Positions 26,491 to 38,196 of a stretch of 64,000 nt of DNA are shown in pieces. The notes beneath the pieces are model-generated. The model ran no database searches, was not told the origin of the DNA, and saw only the letters and a list, made by a program, of their open reading frames with translations. Source of the DNA: Atherinomorus stipes (lineage: Eukaryota; Chordata; Actinopteri; Atheriniformes; Atherinidae); NCBI GenBank assembly GCA_023101725.1, contig JALJCO010013699.1, positions 186,001 to 250,000 of the forward strand, written 5' to 3'. Every line of letters begins with the position of its first letter. The first letter of the stretch is position 1. A program made the position numbers and the translations under genes.

Positions 26491-28319
26491 ATTGAAAAGA
26501 GATAATATGGCATGCTGATTTAACAGTAATTTTCATTCATTTAAAATGACAAAAAAACATTATTTTTGTGGAAAATTCCACATGTTCTGTCACAAGTGAG
26601 TCTTACAAATCATTACTGCATCAATGTTTGATGATATTTTCAGCTTGGATCAATGCTATTGGGTACCTCATCATGGAGTAAATGTATCCTCTCTAGTCAC
26701 TCGGATAACCTGGCAGGTGTCCTCTGTTTTGAATAGCAAAGAAAATACCAGTTTCTTTCCTTTTGTCACCCTCATGCTCACTTCCTTTCCACAAAACCAA
26801 AGGGATTGTCTTAATCCTTATTTATATAAGAACTGCTAAGAAACACTTATTACTTGGTGGTTCCTTCCTCATCAGTATTTGCTCACCTCCATTGCTCTTC
26901 GCACTTCCTGTTGCAGTCAGATGCCTCAGAAAGAAAGGTGTTGCTCTGATCTTGCCTGAGGGACTAAATTACCCCACATGTGATTGCTATTTTCATCCTC
27001 CTGCTCCTCTGTGTTCTGCAGCTGAATGAAAAATGGCCGTTGGCTTTGACCAGGTGGGGAAAACTGTTCTATTAAGATGACTGAAGAGTCCTTTGGGAAT
27101 TATTTGTAAAATCTGTCCAGGGTATATTCTACAAACTTTCCTTGCCTCCAGCGGATTTTTTTTGATTTAACATTGGTTGCAACACAGAGGGAAAATAGTT
27201 AGTTCGATACTTGGCTTCCCTGGAGCGATATATTTGACCCTAACCCTACACGGCCTTCTTTGTAATCATTGATGTGTAAGTTTGTATGCTAGGGGTCAGA
27301 AAGCTGTTGGTGTAGTCACTGCAGCATCCTTTCAGGCAACCATATGGGCAGAACCTTTCACCAGGGTTTATTTGAATGTATTTTATATGCCAGTGCCAAA
27401 GAGTTTATTCTGCCTTTGCCATGGTGGCTCTTTGCTGTTAGCCTGGTGTGCTGTTTGGTCTTTACTATCAGCAACTGGTTTAAAATGCCAAAGTAAAAAC
27501 ATTACCTTGTGTTACCTGGTCATTAACTTGACACTTTTTTCATCTTTTGCTCTGAGTTTTCTGATGGCTGTTCGGTCCACTCAAATCAAGCCTGTTGCAA
27601 ACGTAGCCTGGGATACAGACAGGTTTTATGGTGAAACTGTCCATGTCAGATACTGGGACCACTGAGAGGAACAAATTTGCAAGGGTTAATGAAGCATTGA
27701 AGTAGATAATTTCCATCGAGGTTGTTTTGTAATTGAGTTATGAGTTACTCAAGGGATTTTTTCAGCCCTAGTAGGTTGTTTTTTTTTTTTTGTCTGTATG
27801 TTAGGACTGTTTTAAAAGGTGCAACTTTTTCTCAGCTCAGTCTTTCTCTTCCATTTTATTACAGAATTTGATTTGTGATAGCACTTATATTCAATTATAT
27901 TGTATTTTAATTATATTTCATATATATTATGTAAAAAAAAGAAAAAAATAATTATATGGGAAATCTTTAGGTGTTGTCACATTTTTTTTCATTTATTTGT
28001 TTAAAATTCTCTTTCAAAGTTAAATTTCATTGTGTTTTGGGTTCAAACTATTTTCTTCTCTATCTTTAGGTATGTTTGGTAATTTATGACTGCTCTCTCA
28101 ACTCCTAAGTTTTGTGTATCTTCTATAAATCCCTTTGATTTCATGGCCTTTTGTGAAGATTGGTAGAGCTTTATTCACTACCATTTAGGAGATTTATGGA
28201 AACATGTGGTTCTCCAAGATAAGAACTTATTTATTTTTAAAGTAAACTCATCTGATACATGTTTGTGAGAGGCTAATGTACACAAACCTTTGCTTTCAGT
28301 ATCTGTGACTCCCTATGAG
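26491..28319. other. No gene recognised; hAT end at 27770
   Basis: AT-rich sequence with no recognised exon. The region just before 27770 is listed separately. Two CCCTAA units at 27237-27248 are too few to be a telomere repeat. Confidence 0.45.
27680..27770. mobile_element. hAT 3' end remnant
   Basis: The right border on the minus strand starts TAGGGCTGAAAAAATCCCTT, then GAGTAACTCATAACTCAATT and a GCTTCATTAACCC block, a common fish hAT end. No matching left end or octamer was found. Confidence 0.55.
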
Positions 28320-28329
28320 GGCAGTACTA

Positions 28330-29030
28330 AGTGAAAGTAAACATTCTTGGCAACAGTTTATCAGTCCCGTACATCAGCCTCAGCCCGGTGGAATTTTTTG
28401 GCCCATTCTTTGGTGCAAAACAACTTTAACTCTTGAATACCCTTGGGTTCGCTCACGTGAGTTGCTCGCTTCATGTCCCCTCCTCAACGTTTCTGTTGGA
28501 TTAAGGTCAAGACTTTGACTCGGTCATTCCAACACATTTACTTTCTGCATGACCCATTTTCTCCCGAGATTCAGATCATGGACAGATGTCCTGACATTTT
28601 TCTGTAGGATTTACTGGTAGGAATTCATTGTTGCATCAATGTTGGCAAATTTGATGGTGCTATTGTCGTCTTTCACAGATTGAATAAGGTTCTCGTGCTT
28701 GAATAGATTTTCCCTCCTTGGATGCTTCTTTAAACTGAAACATGTATTTGGTCTCATCCATACACAAAAACAACCTATCCTGCAGTTTTCTAGCTTCTCT
28801 GCACGATCTCAAGCAAACTCTCCTCATGGTGGACTGATAAACTATGTCTTCTTAGTTGCTAAGACAACACTGAAAGCCTCTGTTTGAGATCTTTTAGTGA
28901 TCTCAGATTATAACACACCTTGATTTCAGAGTCTTCTGTGTTATTCCGACTCTTCTGATCAACTTTCTTTCACTTTTACTCAATCCACCAGATTGAAAAC
29001 ACCTTAAGAGCTTATTTTATAACCTTATTC
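28330..29030 (-). pseudogene. Tc1-like transposase pseudogene
   Basis: The minus strand carries many blocks of a fish Tc1-like transposase in the correct order, from the N-terminal region at about 29000 down to the C-terminal catalytic block at about 28480. The block around the third catalytic residue reads E-stop-PSQSLDLNPTE, where the family has EWPSQSPDLNPTE: the Trp codon has become TGA (plus-strand 28524-28526), while the catalytic Glu is kept. Further stops, frameshifts and deletions occur, including loss of much of the region between about 28620 and 28730. In life such proteins cut and paste DNA at TA sites with a DDE nuclease; this copy cannot. No TIRs were confirmed. Borders are approximate. 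Confidence 0.8.
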
Positions 29031-30394
29031 AGCTTGACAAGCATCAAACACACTGTGAAGGTGTGTTCAAAGCTATCAAACACGTTCAGCGTATGAGGCT
29101 TTTATGAGACTCTTTTGGGACTATTACATTTTTGGCTTCAGTTCAGAGGCCATGTTAGATCTTATCCCTCTAAAGCAGGCACTGGTGAAGTGTTAACAAT
29201 AGCTGGCTGATTGTTTGACACCCATCGTACTGTGCGGTCTACCCTGTTAGCATGTGTGGGAGTGCTTTTGGATGAAGCATTCCCCAGTATCCTTTCTATG
29301 GCAGCGAGATGTATTTAATTTTATTCTATTAAGTTTTTATTTAATCAGGACAAAAAGCCTAAACATAGAAGTGAATAGCAATTACCCAGTGAAACACATC
29401 ACGGCATTTGTAGCTACTGCTAATTTGACCAGCATGCTTTGCATCCCCAGCAGCACTTCTTTTCCTTTTTTTGGCCTCTGACTTGAGACTGAAGCGGTCC
29501 AGCCGGATGCCAGACAGAGAGAGAGACAGAAAAAAAGGAAGTCACGGCAGTGCACACAGCAATTTAAATTTTAATTGCCTAGATTTATCTTCCCCATACA
29601 GTGTGACGGGATGATAACTAGCACTGATAGCACAGAGAGCCTGTTTGTTAAAGCTCGACAACATCCAGATATCTGGGCAGGAGCCACAAGAAAGAGCAAA
29701 ATGGATTTATTGCAGCATTTCTTAGCTTTCGACAAACACCTGCATTTACAGTACAATGCCCAGTACGGCCCAGGCTAAAGTGTCGGTTTGCTCTTAAAGC
29801 TGAGCAAATTGCTCGATTTCAGCCCGTCTGCAGCACTTTATCACCCCCACTAAGGAACACAGTAAATCGCTTTAACAGTAAGCCCTCACAGCAAACAGGA
29901 CAGTGCCAAGCTAAGCTTTCCTCAAGGTGCCCCGTCCACTTTTAAACAAACATTCAGTTGCGATCAGCAGCAACTGAAGTTACTCTATTGATCATTTCTA
30001 GAAAGTTTCTTTTAAGCCGGACCTTGTGTTTTCACCTCAGCTGTGGTACTTCTGTCAAAAATGCTGTTTATTAGCGTCAATGTTATTTTTACTCTGAGAG
30101 TGTTTATTATGTGGCACATTATGGCTGTTTGTATGACAGAAAATGTACTGATACAGCGTGGTCTCCTTACAGAACACCGTCTAAACAAACATTTTTAGGT
30201 GTAACTGATTATCTTTAGAGGGATTTCTCCTCAGAGGAAGAGGCACTGTTTCTTACCTGCTATTTTTTAGAACATGTAACAGCCAAGTCCACCTATAACC
30301 CAGCATTTAAGTGTCATACAAGATGTCTTCATTCAGTCGCCAACTCTGATTAAGCTCCAGGGGTGTAAATCACAAGTTTGATCACAGTAACTTG
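29031..30394. other. Unique DNA, no gene recognised
   Basis: The part 29480-29900 has even base composition and no recognised repeat. Its frame on the plus strand (ATG at about 29611) is short and lacks domains. Just before 30395 a hAT-like word (AGGGGTGTAAATCACAAG, 30359-30376) lies at the point where the Tc1 copy is truncated. Confidence 0.45.
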
Positions 30395-30657
30395 ATGTTG
30401 GCTGCTGCTGCTGGTGTGGTAGTGAATGGGATATTTTCTTGGTACACTTTGGGCCTCAACTGAGCAACCACCACAGCCTACCTGAGTATTGTTGCTGACC
30501 ATGTCCATCCAGGTCCAGTAGCATCTTCTGATGGCTACTTCCAGCAGGATAATGCACCATGTCATGAAGCTCAAATCATCTCCAACTGCTTCCTTGAACA
30601 TGACAATGAGTTCACTGTTCTCCAATGGCCTCCACAGTCACTAGATCTCAATCCAAT

Positions 30658-31356
30658 AGGGAGCCGAAGTCACGCCCCTTCCAGTGAGCCCCTAACAGGA
30701 GAAAAATATGAATGGAAGTCACTGTGGAGAAAATAGTTAAATTCTGGTCCCAGTTGCTCTCTGTCCTGAATTCCAGATATGTTGGATTTAAATAAAAAAT
30801 TTTTGTGCAAAGAAAAAACAAAATACCACGGAAATTTTAGATTATTCCAGGTTTTGCTTGAAGCCTCTGTGTGAACTACAGCTCTTGTGGTGAGCAACAT
30901 GCATCACCAGCTGCCCAAGTACGCTAGCATGGTGATTTTACCATGGCACGTCACCGCTTTTTTTTTCTCCCAACAACAGGAAAAGAGAATGAACAGAGGT
31001 GAGAAACATTATAAGTCAGGAAATGTTAAGTCTTTCCATTGAGCTGATGGAATGATGGCCGGTCTCATTCACGCCAGTCGCAGGGAATGATGTCATCACT
31101 CGCGTTGAGAGCTGTAGCCCACAAAGCGGCTTCAAGTAAATCCTGAAACAATGAAAGATCTTTGTGGTATTTTATTTATTTATTTATTTTTTTAAGAAAA
31201 ATTTTCATTTAAATTCACAACCAACATATCTGGAATCCTGGGAAGAGAGCAACTGGGACCAGAAGATAATTATTTCACCCCATTGACTTCCATTAATATT
31301 ATTTTGCCTCTTCGGTCCCATGAGACGGAAGTAGATGGACGTGACTTCGGTTCCCT
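30658..31356. mobile_element. Long-TIR DNA element inserted in the Tc1 copy
   Basis: The left end is AGGGAGCCGAAGTCACGCCC; the right end on the minus strand is AGGGAACCGAAGTCACGTCC. Similarity continues inward for about 190 bases on each side (TTCTGGTCCCAGTTGCTCTC and TTCCAGATATGTTGG are found in both arms). The flanks give a 2-bp AT duplication (or ATA if the end is read one base in). It is 699 bp long and non-coding. The superfamily is uncertain; AT duplication with long TIRs would fit an ISL2EU/Harbinger-related group, but this is a guess. Confidence 0.8.
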
Positions 31357-31384
31357 ATAGAGCGCCTTTGGGATGTGGTGGATC

Positions 31385-31968
31385 AATATACTTGCGGTTT
31401 TAATACGATCACAGTTTTTAATTCATGGATCAGATCAATTTTCGGATCAACAAAAAGAGAACAAGAACAAGACAAATGTAACTCTCCATTCATTTATTTA
31501 AGTATTTTTGCCCATTAAATACATTAAACTCGAGACTCATTCCACTCAATTATATAAAGCAGATTAGTAGGTGACAAAATGTTTGTGATTTTCTGGATTG
31601 CCTCTGAGATCCTGGGATTTTTTTTAAGGATTAATTAGCATTGCAAAATAGGGAGATTTTTGCATTTGCATCAACATAGTTTATCATTTACAAATCTGTC
31701 CTCTGCAAGCATGCTCCGTGAAAAATATACCCGACAATTATATTTAGTGGAGAGCCTCGACGGACGTTTCTGACATGCACTTTGGCATGCCTGGTTTGAA
31801 TTAAACCATTGACGGCCACGTTTAGTTCCAGAGGCTGCAGTGCACATGGACCTGATGTAAATTGGCTTGACTGGCCAGGTGCAGGGGAATTTTTGTCCTC
31901 TTTCTTCCTTAAATCCACGGATCATGTGCGTACTGAACAGTGGAGAGGGTTCCGTGTGGATCATATGG
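31385..31968. mobile_element. 584-bp insertion with 8-bp duplication
   Basis: GGTGGATC occurs at 31377-31384 and again at 31969-31976, and the Tc1 coding sequence joins correctly across it, so this is a real insertion with an 8-bp TSD. An 8-bp TSD suggests hAT, but the ends (AATATACTTGC; CCATATGATCC on the minus strand) match only loosely. Sub-terminal regions on both sides carry GATC-rich words. Non-coding. Confidence 0.7.
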
Positions 31969-32689
31969 GGTGGATCGGGAGATTCTCATCATGGATGTGC
32001 AGCCGACAAATCTGCAGCAACTGTGTGATGCTGTCATGTCAATATAGAGCAAAATCTCTGAGGAATGTTTCCAACACCTTGTTTAATCTATGCCATGAGG
32101 AGTTAAGGCAGTTCTGGAGGCAAAAGGGGAAACAAGAAAAAACTGTAAAACATTTTTCAGAAATCTGGAATCCCAGTGGAAACACTGTTTGCGCTCTATT
32201 GGAATCAGATTTTTCGACCAAGGATTCCTAACAAAACTAGTTTCTGTTTGTCCCAGTAAGCTCACAAATGTAGTAGATATATATAGCAGAGCAAGATAAA
32301 CAAAGCTTAGCTAAATTTATAAATCCCTCTGTCACAAATTTGTCCCAAAGCTCTACATTATCTATGCAGAAAATGACATTTTGCTTCAGATCTCCGACTC
32401 AGATGAGAAATTAGGCCAGAACAGAAACACGCACATTAACTGCAGCTTATCTGTAAGCAGAGGAACACAACTACAGGTTTTCCTTTAATAACCATGTTAC
32501 GGACAAATTATATTTGTTGAATGTAAATGAAGGCAACCTTTTACTCCAGTCAGTCCTCAGCCTTGGTCATCTCCCAGAGCATCAGTTGCATTTTGCCCTA
32601 CATACTCTCAGATGTAGGTCTGATTAAACATTAATAATCATAAAAGTTTAGAAAGCTCCTAATAGGCTCCAAAGAGCCTATTATCTCAC

Positions 32690-33165
32690 CTGACAATCTT
32701 AATCGCTGCTATGCTGCTGACCTGCTACCGCTCATCCATTGAGAGCCTGATGACGTACTGCATCACAGGGTGGTATGGCAGCGGCACTGACGCAGACAGG
32801 AAGAGGCTTCAGAGGGTCATTAACAGTGCCCAGAAAATTTTTTGGCTGTCCTCTCCCATCCTTGATGGACATGTACACCACCCGCTGCCTCAGTAAAGCA
32901 TGTATCATCAAGGACTGACCACATCCTGGCCCCTCCAAGTTTGATCTGTTGCCCTGTGGTAGGAACTACAGGTACATTAAAAACAGTTTATTTCCCAAAT
33001 CTTTCCCCATTCTGGACCCTGTGCAATATTCCCAACGAGGCTGCATGTTCTTACTTGTGGGTGCCTTTTTTTTTTTTTGCATTTGTGGTAAATTCTACAT
33101 GCTGCCCTGTTCAGTACTGCAATTTTAGACAGTACTTTCATCCTGAACATGTTTTATACTGTTTG
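32690..33165 (+). pseudogene. L2/Rex-like LINE reverse transcriptase 3' end
   Basis: The plus strand reads LLTCYRSSIESLMTYCITGW, then SGTDADRKRLQRVINSAQKI, which matches the C-terminal part of ORF2 in fish non-LTR elements of the CR1/L2/Rex1 group. Near 32860 the frame shifts by one base and then gives MDMYTTRCLSKACIIKD, followed after a stop by FDLLPCGRNYRYIK, again as in the family. The reverse transcriptase core and endonuclease are absent, so the copy is 5'-truncated, as is usual for LINEs. It also has a frameshift and stops. It is followed within a few bases by a hAT element. Confidence 0.8.
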
Positions 33166-33168
33166 TTT

Positions 33169-33879
33169 TAAGGATCAACCAATTGTCGGCTCGGCCGTTA
33201 TTTTGTTTTTTGCTAATAATTAGTATCGGTCACTACAAGTGTGATATCAGATATCACATATGAGCCTGTATGTGCAGCCCACAACTATGTATGATCCAGC
33301 TGGCTGTTTCACTCACGGTCTGGTTTTTATAAATTTGCTCTATTGAGTAAAGCTCCTCCCATAACAGCATCTGATTGGTTAAAATAAGTCGTAATCAACA
33401 CCAACACCTACAGGATGTTTTAAGAATGGGCGGGACATTTTCCAAGAGGTCTGATTAGTCAGGAGGTGGTTACTGATCTCTGATCCAGAACTAACCTCCT
33501 CTGAAGCAGGTTAGGCGTACATCAGTTACCATGGTGATTTACAATGATAAGAAGTGAACCAGCATGGTAGGATGGAAAACCCAGAGTTTATCCTGTAGTT
33601 ACCTCAATAAGAGAAAAGCTAGCTTGGTAGTCCAGGCCCCTGCTGGTATCACAGTTCTGTGATAGTAAAGAAGTGTGTGTAAAAACTAAATGAGAAGTTG
33701 TAGAGTGGAAGAGTGAGATAAAACATGTCATGATCCAAAGCATTAGAAAATCTCACTTTTTTACGCCAGTTTTTAATTTTTTACTGTAAATGAATATCAG
33801 CTCCTAATATTAGTTATCGGCCTCCATGATCACTAATAATCGGTATCGGCCAAGAAAAAAACATATCGGTTAATCCCTC
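33169..33879. mobile_element. Complete hAT element, 711 bp, non-coding
   Basis: The left end is TAAGGATCAACCAATTGTCG; the right end on the minus strand is GAGGGATTAACCGATATGTT. Both arms then carry GGC(T/C)G...CGATTATTAGTGATC-type words. The TSD is GTTTGTTT (33161-33168) against GTCTGTTC (33880-33887), 6 of 8. The interior (33300-33690) has no frame and includes a GCAGG/CCTGC palindromic patch near 33500. Confidence 0.8.
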
Positions 33880-33889
33880 GTCTGTTCTT

Positions 33890-35930
33890 TGAGTGTATTA
33901 TATCTGCATTTACAGAGTTGACTCGCTCAAATCTCATACATACATAATGATATACAGTATTTAAAAAAGTAGAGACAAGGAAGTCGTACAGCACAAACAT
34001 CATCAATTGGACGCCTCCCCCCAGTTTCTGTCTTCCATTTCATCCATCCATCTTTCCTTATCGTCCTCAACACCCTTCTGCATGCATCACTTGTTTTTTT
34101 TCCATCCTTCACCAAGATGTAAATCTCTTCTTTCTTGCTCTCTTTCAAAGCTCTTTTCCCAAACAGCCATTGAGAAACGTTTTCAGGCATGCTCATGTCA
34201 ACAAATGCAATGAAAGTGTAATTGAATAATTTTCTTAAGGGACACGGCGGCATAATGTGTAATTTCACTGTACCAAGCTGTTTTGTAATATGCGCTCACT
34301 CAGTTGGCACCGTGCCCCGGAGTTGCATCTCAAATTACTCGGGATGAAACAACAACCCAAGCGAGGGTGATGGTGAAGGATATGAAAAATCACATATTCT
34401 ATTATTCTTCATATTCCCCCCTGTTTCAACCCCCTCCTATCAGTTCTCCCAACAATTAATACCTCACAAATGTACTTAATTAACTGCAATAATGCATGTT
34501 TAATATCTTTCACTGGGGATGTAATGAACCCCGTTGGTGCTCCAAAAATGAAACAAAATGGAGTTTATTGCAACAGTTTGGTCCCAGGAAAAAGGTGTGA
34601 AGTAAAAGAAAAGGGTTATGTTTTATTTTGATGACAAGAGCATGATTTCATCTGCTCATTGAGGTTCATCGAGTAGTTAATGTTGTAATGCTGGTGAGTG
34701 ATGGGCTTTGGATGAGTGGAACAAAGACTGGCTGCTGCAGAGAAACTCTATTATCAGACTGCCACTCAGTGCAGTCATGTTACTTGTGACAGGGTAAGAA
34801 TTACAAGTTTTCCTTCTAGCTCTACACTGTGTGCGCACAATTGTTATGCATATTTTCCAATTCTAAGTTGTATAAACTTGAATGCTTATTTGATTTAAGC
34901 ATATGAAGGGAGGAAGGTTGTGACCTAAGATCAACACCCCATGTCAAGGTGTGCATTCGGGAGCCTCTTCTGGCAAAATGGCCCAAAAGGAGATTTAACT
35001 GACTGAAAATTCTAAAGTTGTAATAAATAAGAGAGGTGTTTCAGGGGGTTTCAGGAAAAGACACATTAATTGCCATAAATTTGATCAATGCCTCCAAATT
35101 TGATAGCACGGTCCTCTGCCAGAAACTCTGGGACATTCTTACATCACCTTTTTAATTGTATGCAAGCATAGACACTATTACATGTTGTAGCTTAGGCTAT
35201 TTTTGTGATTTGTATATTGTGCAGGCTAATATTACAATGACGATAAATTTGCAATATATTGTGCAGCCCTCCCTCAGGGTCTTTTCCATAAGTGTAGGAA
35301 CAATGGAACGGGATATCTTCAGGTGAAGATGGAACTTAGCCAAAAGGCGAAGACTGACAGAGGTGGACTCTGGTCCAGAGAGTAAAACTCCTGTCTGGCA
35401 GTGGTTGAAACCAGTCACTACACCAGCTAAATTTAATTAGCACAGCTCTTCCAGCAGGTAGATGAGCCTGTTAGTAAAATCAGCCTTTAAAATGTACAGA
35501 CGGGTCCAAAAACATGGCTGGATTTTTATTTTATGGCACCTGGATTGCTACCCTCTGCTTGTTCTTCTATGTTTGGACCCTCAGCTACAGTATGGTCATT
35601 AGCTGTTGGTAGTAAAGGAAAGGAAAAGAACGCTGATACAAGCAACTGAAATGAGTTTCCTCTGGGTTCACCCTTAGAGATAAGGTGGGAAACTTAGTCA
35701 TCCTCAAGGGTCTCAGAGTGGAGCTGCTGCTCCTCTCCATTTAGAAGAGCTAGATAAAGGACCTCAGGTGTCTAATAAGGATGCTTCCTGGACACCTCTC
35801 TGGCGAAGGGCTTTTCTGGCATGTTCCACCAATAACAGGCCCTGGGGAAAACCAGAACACACTGGAGGGACTATGACTACATTTGCAATGCAGGTCTTGA
35901 TGCTCAATACAGATTTTTTACTGAAACCGA
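33890..35930. other. Mostly unique DNA, no gene recognised
   Basis: No exon recognised. A hAT-like 3' end occurs at 35190-35272 (minus strand AGGGCTGCACAATATATTGC), without a partner. The minus frame at 33927-34268 has no recognisable domain. Confidence 0.45.
35190..35272. mobile_element. hAT 3' end remnant
   Basis: The border sequence on the minus strand is AGGGCTGCACAATATATTGC, followed by AAATTTATCGTCATTG, a classical hAT end. No left end or TSD was found. Confidence 0.5.
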
Positions 35931-35941
35931 TTCATTTTGTG

Positions 35942-36322
35942 TGGTCGTTCATACTGTCATTTCCACGTCACCTCCATCAGACTTCAGTATGAATAGTACA
36001 CGGCTCTGAAGTGAGGAAGACGTGTTTCGCAGTTGATGTGCAATCAGAGCTGGAAAAAAAACAAACATTGTAGTTAATGTTGTAATGCTGGTCTTACGTA
36101 TCCTGTCTCCTCCGGCGGAGAAATAAGACTTTTGTCTCACTTTTGTGACGTCAAAGCTGGATGAAATGCAAGATGGCCATACAGACTGCAGCCGCTTCAA
36201 CACAGATCAGATATGTATCTGATTTAAGACCACATATGAAAGTGGCCTGGATCAGATACATAGAAATCAGTCATATATGGGCAAAAAAATAAGAATTTAG
36301 CTGCAGTGTGAACATAGCCTTT
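35942..36322. mobile_element. Probable MITE ending in GTTCACACTGCAG
   Basis: The right end on the minus strand reads GGCTATGTTCACACTGCAGC, and the left side has GGTCGTTCATACTGTC at 35944-35959 in inverted relation. The interior words AAGACCACATATGAAAGTGG and CAGATACATAGAAATCAG are common in fish MITEs. Borders and TSD were not fixed. Confidence 0.45.
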
Positions 36323-37391
36323 GCCTCTTGGCTGGCCTGAAGAGGCAGCCATTAGTTGCCAATCAGGCTGCCTGTGGTTGTCAGTAAAAAGACAGTTGTG
36401 GGCCAGCTAAAGTTTTTTGTCAACATCGACCAGTTTCAGAAACAAACAGTGGTGCAGCAGGAACAGCAGTGGCGAGTCCTGGTGGTTCTTCTGAAGATGA
36501 GGCTGAGATTAAAGATGAGCAAAGATACGGTGAGATTGTTGGATTTAAGGGTGAGCTCCCCCTTCCGACGGCCTGTTATGTTGGTATGTTGGTTCGCGAG
36601 GGAGAGAGAGAAAACTATGGATATATATGGAGAAAAGTATCGACAACTCAAGAAGTATCAACTCAACAGCTCTCTGGAATCTGTCTTGCAGCTGCAGTCG
36701 CAGGGCTATCAAAGATTTAACAAACACACCTTGGACAGAGCGCTTACTCTGATGAATTTTTACAACTAAATTGACCTAGTCAGTCCAGCATTTATATTTC
36801 TATCCTAATTTATTCAGGCTAATTTTCCATTTCCCATCTTTTTTTGGCATCTTCATCAGTTTCAGAGGATATTATTAATCTGAATCTTTTTCTTTACACC
36901 ATTTGTTTGGGATTGCCAAAGATTTCAAACTTAGCTCACTCTTTTAGGATATTAGTTTCTTTCACACTGTAATATCAGTGTTGTATACTTGTTTTCTTAC
37001 AGAAAACTGGGCTACAAAAGGAATCGATAAAGAACCAAATCAATAAGGAAATTAAAATTGATAAGATCTTATCAATTTATGTACAGTATGTGGTGAGAAC
37101 ATAGAAAAACAACTTGCTATTCCTAACAACTCCATCTGGCTGAAAAATGGCTTAAAACATTTTTCTTCTGCAACTTGCTGACCATAATTCATACTGTGTG
37201 TTATAGCAAATAATTAGGCTAGTCTAAGCATATATTGTTGGAAAGCATATCTGATGTTTACTTTGTGTTTGACTTTTAATGAATATGTTTGCAACCTTTG
37301 GGATGTTTTAGGTATTTTAGCACAAGTAAGCCAAATGCATCAATATAATCTGATTGTAGCTTAAAACCCTATTTGTGCTTGTTTATTTGAA
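36323..37391. other. No gene recognised; overlapping frames
   Basis: Two plus-strand frames (36356-36769 and 36469-36720) and two minus-strand frames overlap here; none shows a domain. The 36469 frame contains an acidic run (GGSSEDEAEIKDEQ), which is not enough to call it a gene. Confidence 0.4.
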
Positions 37392-37642
37392 ATAAATACT
37401 AGGGATGCACGATATAATTGGCCCACTATCAGTATCGGACATCGGCTACCCCACCAATATTTAACCGATACTTAACTGATATCTAACCGATCAGGCAGCT
37501 GTATCTAAAGTCTAAAAAAAAACCAGACTTCTTCTTCAAAAACTTATTTTTTCAGACTTTAAACCTTCTGAAGACAGTTACTGTTAGGATGTTCTGTGTG
37601 AACAGAGTTTATACATTGTAATTTGTATCAATAACCAAATAT

Positions 37643-38196
37643 TAGGGCTGGGAAAAAATATTGATACACTGAAATATCGAGATATTTTCATATTCAGATT
37701 TCATATTGGTATTTGAAAATGCAATATTGATCTATTTTACCTATGAAATCTCGCGAGATTTCACAGAAACCCATGAGATTTCATAACAAAACGACAAAAT
37801 CTCACAAGCTTTTGTTAGTAAAATAGATCAATACCTCTCTTCTTCACTCCTCTCTCTCTGTTCCACTTTCTATCATTGCTTCTGTTTACTTTCATTTTTC
37901 CCTTCTCAAGCCCAGCAGTGTGGTATGGAATGCTGTTATAAACAAATGTTTAATTAAAGAATTGAATGAATAAACAGGATATCGGGGAGCCTTGTGTTCA
38001 TAAAGCTCCCCCTGGCAAAGCAAAATATGTTCAACACAATAAAGCAACCAGATCACCATTCTGCTTGCTACGATGCTCGTGAGGACAAGTAAAAAAAAAA
38101 AAAAAAAAAGGTAGATACCCCGTTTTTAAATATCAATACGATAGCATATGAAAATATAGCAATATTTCAATGTATCAATATTTTTTCTCACCCCTA
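37643..38196 (+). mobile_element. hAT element (inner), 554 bp
   Basis: The left end is TAGGGCTGGGAAAAAATATT; the right end on the minus strand is TAGGGGTGAGAAAAAATATT, and both continue GATACA(C/T)TGAAATAT. A perfect 8-bp TSD, CCAAATAT, lies at 37635-37642 and 38197-38204. A perfect 20-base palindrome lies at 37744-37763. Non-coding. It is younger than the outer element. Confidence 0.94.
37744..37763. promoter_or_regulatory. 20-bp palindrome with TCTCGCGAGA (CGCG element)
   Basis: TGAAATCTCGCGAGATTTCA is perfectly self-complementary. Its core TCTCGCGAGA (37749-37758) is the vertebrate CGCG promoter element known to be bound by BANP in a methylation-sensitive way. It lies inside a hAT element. 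Whether it is used here is unknown. Confidence 0.5.

Larger units (their letters stand above)
30395..32130 (+). pseudogene. Tc1-like transposase pseudogene split by two insertions
   Basis: Three pieces make one 5'-truncated Tc1-like frame. Piece 1 (30395-30658) reads ...SDGYFQQDNAPCH... with the second catalytic Asp at 30548-30550, then QWPPQSLDLNPI. Piece 2 (31357-31384) continues I-E-R-L-W-D-V-V-D, supplying the catalytic Glu at 31360-31362. Piece 3 (31969 to about 32130) continues VDREILIMDVQPTNLQQLCD and the C-terminal region. The first break falls exactly before the catalytic Glu codon. Nothing of the N-terminal DNA-binding domains or the first Asp remains. The transposase would act on TA-flanked DNA; this copy is dead. 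The 3' end diverges at about 32130 and no TIR was seen. Confidence 0.88.

Noticed and set aside
27237..27248. CCCTAACCCTA, telomere-like
   Set aside because: Two units occur by chance often; no array.
29575..29778. 67-codon plus-strand frame after an acceptor-like CCCCATACAG
   Set aside because: It starts at TTG, is short, has a comparable antisense frame, and no recognisable domain; an exon cannot be supported.
36356..36769. Cluster of overlapping frames on both strands
   Set aside because: Several frames overlap with no domain in any; the acidic run in one of them is not diagnostic.
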